Source: Acidobacteriota bacterium (lineage in GTDB: Bacteria; Acidobacteriota; Terriglobia; Acidiferrales; UBA7541). From it: a stretch of DNA of 64,000 bases. The notes beneath the pieces are model-generated. The model was not told where the DNA came from. It made no database searches and saw nothing but the letters and a program-made list of their open reading frames with translations. Where the stretch lies: NCBI GenBank assembly GCA_013289955.1, contig JABCYZ010000001.1, positions 1 to 64,000 of the forward strand. Reading direction: 5' to 3'. Below, in pieces: positions 60,398 through 64,000 of this stretch (within the stretch, counting starts at the first letter, position 1; each line of letters begins with the position of its first letter). The position numbers and the translations under genes were made by a program.

Positions 60398-63300
60398 ATG
60401 AGATTGTCTGTTCGTGTGCTGAGTGCCGTCTTCGGACTGGCCTATGCTGCAACTTTTCTAGCCGCGCCTCGGGCGGCTGCGCAAGTGGCTGGGCAGAACG
60501 TCAACATGGTTTCGGGAACGAAGTGGCCTACGGGCGATCCATTTTTGCAGCGGCAGAATGAGCCTTCGATGGCGGTTTCGACGCGCAATCCGTTGCACAT
60601 TCTGGCTGGTGCGAACGACTACCGGTCGGTGGACCTCGAGCAAGTGCTGAGCGGCGGAGCGGAAACGGGCGACGCCTGGCTGGGATTGTTCAAGTCGTTC
60701 GATGGTGGGTTCACGTGGCAGAGCAATCTGTTGCCGGGGTGTCCTTATGCGATTACACAATGTGCGGACAGCGGGGCTCTCAGCGGGCGATTTCAGGCGG
60801 CGGCTGATCCGGTGGTGCGCGCTGGCACGAACGGAATGTTTTTTTACGCGGGGCTGGCGTTTGACCGGGCCACAAGCGCAACAACGGCAAGTTCGGTTAG
60901 TTCGATCTTCGTGGCGCGCTACAACGATTTGAATAACAACGAACAGATCGATCCCATCACCTACATTGATACGCATATTGTGGCGTCAGGGAACAGTGCG
61001 CAGTTTCTGGACAAACCATCCATGGCGGTGGATATTCCGCGAGCGGGAGCGGCGACGTGTTCGTTCACGGCGAATGAGCCGGGGCTCGGAGCGAATGGCG
61101 GAACGCTCGCTGTGAAGCAATCTTTCGCGGCCGGCAACATCTATCTGGCCTATACGGATTTTCTGGCGGGGACGAAAGCGAATAGCACGCCAACGCACTT
61201 GATGGTGACCCATTCGACGGATTGCGGTGTGACGTGGAGCACGCCTATTCAGATCAACACGGGAACGACGACCAGCCAGGGCAGCGCGATCGCAGTGAAT
61301 CCGCTGACGGGGGCTGTTTATGTGGCGTGGCGACAGTTTGCGTCGACGGGAATTTCCGACGCGATCATGATTGCGCAATCGACGAATGCTGGAAAATCGT
61401 TTGGCACGCCTGTGCAGATTTCGAAATTTACGCCGTTCGATCAGGGAACCACGGGGACGTCCTTCCGCACCAACGCGTATCCGGCAGTGACCACGGATAT
61501 GTTTGGATTTGTGTATGTAGCGTTCTCGGCGCGCGGGCTGAGCTCGAGCGGGGATGCCCGCGTCGTTGCGGCAGGCTCGATCGATGGCACGCACTGGACG
61601 CCGGCCTTCATGGTGGACAACCCGTCGCAGAATGCGCTGACGAATCCTTCGGGGCGCGGGCACCAGATTATGCCGGCGATGACCTTTGCGAATGGAAGAC
61701 TCACGCTGCTTTATTACGACCTGCGACTTGATCACTATTCCGACTTCTACCAGCCAAACCCGGCAAGCCTCGGGAATTACACGGCAATGCTCGAACCGCA
61801 AGGGGAGCTGGCTCCGCCGAGCCCGATGCCAAGCAAGGTGTTCACTCCTTATATTGATGATGCGGGGCTGACCCTGTGGCGCCATACGCTGGACCTGCGC
61901 GTTCTCGAACTGGGAATCTTTCCGACGATAACCTTGGGCCCATCGGTGCTGGTGTCGCAGTACGAATTTGGATGTTGCGTCAATCCAGAGACCGAAGACA
62001 TCGAGCAGTTCAAGTTCAACGTGCCAAACCTGCCGCTCTTTGATTCGGGACAAGAAGCTTTTCTTGGGGACTACATAGATATCGTGCCGTCGCCGGCGTT
62101 CTTGCCGAGCGGGAATTCGTGGGCGTACAACTTTATGCCCAGCGTGAATCCGCTTTTCCATGCGACTTGGACGGACAACCGGGACGTTGTGCCGCCTCCG
62201 CCGGGAGGAAGCTGGGAAAATTACACAGCGCCAGTCGTTGCCGGCGCGATAAGCGTCGAGAATGGCCAACCCCTTCCCGCCTGCGTACCGGGCCAGGAGG
62301 GCATGCGCAACCAGAACATTTACACCTCGCAGATTACGGGCGGACTTGTGGTCGGAGCGCCGGGGAACGCCAAGCCGCTGGGGACGACTACTTTTAACGG
62401 GAAAACAGTGCCGTTCCAGCGAGCGTTTCCTGTGGAAGCACAGAACTCGACGGCGGGACCGCTCAATGTGCGGTTCACGATTGCAAGCCAGCCGACGGGG
62501 GGGACGGCGTCGTTTCTGCAGTTTTCGAAGTTGACGACGCTGGACATCACCATTCCTCCGTACTCGTCGGTGTCGCGGAGCGTGTTTGCTACCTCGACGA
62601 ACGCCGAGGCCACCATAACCGTGAATGTGGCTCAGATTACCGCCATTGGCGGATCGGTTGTGAACAACGGGCTTTCGTCGACCGCGGTGCTCAATCCAGA
62701 CATCACGAATCCCAACATCACGAATCCGAATATCACCAACCCGAACATTACGAATCCCAATATTACGAACGCGGAAGTCACGAATCCGAATATCACGAAC
62801 CCGAACATCACCAATCCGAACATCACAAATCCAAACATCACCAATCCCAACATTACGAACTCGTCGTACCTCAATCCAAACATCACGAACCCGAACATCA
62901 CGAATCTAAACGTGGACAATGTCAGCGCGACGAATCCGAACATTACGAATCCGAATATAACGAACCCGAATATCACCAATCCGAACATCACGAATCCCAA
63001 CATTACGAATCCGAACATCACGAACCCGGACATTACGAATGGTTCGATTCAAGATGTGACGTATCCGATCACCAACAACGGGAATACCACGGCGTCCTAC
63101 ACCGTCAAGACGGCTACAAACGGCGCGGTGCCAGGCGGGATCGTATTGCAACTGCTGATTAATAAGCTCTATCAGACGCCGGTGGCGGTGGACTGCGTGC
63201 TTGGCGTGCAAACGCATTGGATCACGGTGGCCAACATCACCAATCCGACGCTATTTACGGCGTCGAATCCGAACATCACGAATCCGGATATCACAAACTC

Positions 63301-64000
63301 GGCGCCGAATGAGGCTTCGGTCACCCTGGCCCCGGGCGAAACAGCCTACATAACTTTTCGGGTGGTGAATCCAACGCCGACGGCAACTCCGTTTAATCCG
63401 CTGACGGCGATCGTTCCAGTAGCCGTGCCGCAGGCTGTGAATACGACGACGGTGTTGGCAAACCCTGGGAATCCGAATCTAACAGCGCCGCCTGTCTATC
63501 CGCCGATGACGGTACTGACGACTTTACTGCCCCCGACGGATCGACAAGATACCGGGTACTCTGTGCAGTTGGTCGCCAGCGGGGGGAAGCCGGGCGCAGA
63601 TACGTGGTCGATCGCCGCGGGTGCTTTGCCTCCGGGGATCAACCTGAGCTCGTCTGGTCTCGTATCGGGAACAGCAACGACGCCTGGAAGTTATGGAGTT
63701 ACGATTCGAGCGGTGGATAGCGCCGTGCCGCCAAACGCTGCGACGCAGAACTACACGCTGGGCGTGAGCGTGACGCCACTGACGGAACAAACCGTAATGC
63801 CAGCGGCAGATGGAATTGTGGGCCAGGGCTACGCCGCAACGACACTGACAGTGACCGGTGGAACCGGGCCGTACACTTGGACAGCAACGGGTCTTCCTCC
63901 GGGGCTGGCCATTAATCCGGGTTCTGGACAGATCACGGGCACGCCGACCACCGCCAATCCAAACGGATCGAGCGTGACGGTCAAGGCGACGGACTCGGCG
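60398..64000 (+). CDS. Large exported sialidase/BNR-like protein with NPNIT pentapeptide repeats, partial
   Basis: ATG 60398, 8 nt after TAGGAG, opens a signal peptide (RLSVRVLSAVFGLAYAATFLAAPRAAAQ). The frame stays open to the window edge (1201 codons). Residues about 40-560 form a propeller-like BNR region (KSFDGGFTW, DCGVTWSTPIQ, AGKSFGTPVQIS). A beta domain to about 765 follows, then 23 consecutive five-residue units of NPNIT type (766-881). A spacer with two more NPNIT units comes next, then Ig-like putative domains (DTWSIAAGALPPGINLSSSGLVSGT, PYTWTATGLPPGLAINPGSGQITGT). It is probably secreted or surface bound. The C-terminal anchor is missing from this window. Confidence 0.9.
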   Translation, partial: MRLSVRVLSAVFGLAYAATFLAAPRAAAQVAGQNVNMVSGTKWPTGDPFLQRQNEPSMAVSTRNPLHILAGANDYRSVDLEQVLSGGAETGDAWLGLFKSFDGGFTWQSNLLPGCPYAITQCADSGALSGRFQAAADPVVRAGTNGMFFYAGLAFDRATSATTASSVSSIFVARYNDLNNNEQIDPITYIDTHIVASGNSAQFLDKPSMAVDIPRAGAATCSFTANEPGLGANGGTLAVKQSFAAGNIYLAYTDFLAGTKANSTPTHLMVTHSTDCGVTWSTPIQINTGTTTSQGSAIAVNPLTGAVYVAWRQFASTGISDAIMIAQSTNAGKSFGTPVQISKFTPFDQGTTGTSFRTNAYPAVTTDMFGFVYVAFSARGLSSSGDARVVAAGSIDGTHWTPAFMVDNPSQNALTNPSGRGHQIMPAMTFANGRLTLLYYDLRLDHYSDFYQPNPASLGNYTAMLEPQGELAPPSPMPSKVFTPYIDDAGLTLWRHTLDLRVLELGIFPTITLGPSVLVSQYEFGCCVNPETEDIEQFKFNVPNLPLFDSGQEAFLGDYIDIVPSPAFLPSGNSWAYNFMPSVNPLFHATWTDNRDVVPPPPGGSWENYTAPVVAGAISVENGQPLPACVPGQEGMRNQNIYTSQITGGLVVGAPGNAKPLGTTTFNGKTVPFQRAFPVEAQNSTAGPLNVRFTIASQPTGGTASFLQFSKLTTLDITIPPYSSVSRSVFATSTNAEATITVNVAQITAIGGSVVNNGLSSTAVLNPDITNPNITNPNITNPNITNPNITNAEVTNPNITNPNITNPNITNPNITNPNITNSSYLNPNITNPNITNLNVDNVSATNPNITNPNITNPNITNPNITNPNITNPNITNPDITNGSIQDVTYPITNNGNTTASYTVKTATNGAVPGGIVLQLLINKLYQTPVAVDCVLGVQTHWITVANITNPTLFTASNPNITNPDITNSAPNEASVTLAPGETAYITFRVVNPTPTATPFNPLTAIVPVAVPQAVNTTTVLANPGNPNLTAPPVYPPMTVLTTLLPPTDRQDTGYSVQLVASGGKPGADTWSIAAGALPPGINLSSSGLVSGTATTPGSYGVTIRAVDSAVPPNAATQNYTLGVSVTPLTEQTVMPAADGIVGQGYAATTLTVTGGTGPYTWTATGLPPGLAINPGSGQITGTPTTANPNGSSVTVKATDSA
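62693..63040 (+). repeat. NPNIT pentapeptide (15-nt) repeat tract
   Basis: Twenty-three units of 15 nt encode NPNIT (17 exact, plus NPDIT twice and four degenerate units NAEVT, NSSYL, NLNVD and NVSAT). Codons within units vary freely (aac/aat, ccg/ccc/cca, atc/att/ata, acg/acc/aca), so the period is kept at protein level. A short second cluster lies near 63271-63300. Confidence 0.95.

Noticed and set aside
62632..63033. 133-aa minus frame of repeated GFVMFGFVMF type
   Set aside because: It is the complement of the NPNIT repeat tract and only looks like a membrane protein.
62693..63040. CRISPR-like periodicity
   Set aside because: The 15-nt period is continuous coding sequence in frame with no spacers.

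Overview
The window looks like a chromosomal segment of a soil-type Acidobacteriota (Terriglobia or Acidoferrales-like). The evidence is gene content only: an Oar-like TonB-dependent receptor with an N-terminal carboxypeptidase-regulatory domain, a VPS10/BNR-repeat exported protein, S9 and S53 peptidases, an exosortase with a PEP-CTERM substrate, a DHH phosphoesterase, and several small proteins of a type common in that phylum. No rRNA is present, so this placement is an inference.

Layout. 1-1913: a partial DHFR-like protein, a Rieske oxygenase and tRNA-Leu(UAG). 2409-6545: an exosortase locus (exosortase, EpsI-like protein, a 91-aa PEP-CTERM protein on the other strand, and a LamG-like/VanZ protein). 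Four sigma-54-like -24/-12 elements lie in its intergenic regions. 6762-15368: DUF3891, an MFS transporter, a VPS10/BNR protein, DUF4870, DHH, an MDR oxidoreductase and tRNA-Lys(CUU). 15823-23399: an RND efflux pair and an exported S9 peptidase. 24523-29470: a hairpin-rich leader, an ECF sigma factor, a zinc-finger anti-sigma factor, an unrecognised protein and a lipoprotein-like TPR-CHAT caspase-family protein, apparently one unit. 29916-35694: an S53 peptidase, a membrane protein, and a phospholipase C-type phosphoesterase followed by an 82-aa protein and an Omp85-like barrel. 35755-44308: a family III CoA-transferase, the TonB receptor, a nucleoside hydrolase and alpha-glucan phosphorylase.

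45413-51838 (minus strand) is a compact histidine operon, hisI-G-D-C-B-H-F-A, with mostly 1-7 nt overlaps. It is preceded by a textbook attenuator: a 22-aa leader peptide with five consecutive His codons, an antiterminator, a GC-rich terminator with a U-tract, and a TTGACA promoter placed so that the leader peptide may be translated from a leaderless RNA. hisE and a histidinol-phosphatase are not here.

53868-57110 is a decayed integrative region at tRNA-Gly(GCC). The 3' part of the tRNA is repeated exactly 1.34 kb downstream, each copy is followed by the C-terminal end of a tyrosine integrase, and the region holds DUF433/DUF5615 and RHH/Doc toxin-antitoxin pairs plus a degenerate second DUF433/DUF5615 copy. 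The last part holds an APC permease, a D-threonine-aldolase-like enzyme and, running off the end, a large exported protein with an Asn-Pro-Asn-Ile-Thr pentapeptide tract of 23 units.

The observations that most deserve follow-up are the his attenuator, the sigma-54-like sites around the exosortase locus, the ECF/anti-sigma/CHAT cluster, the pentapeptide tract and the tandem tRNA-Gly integrations.
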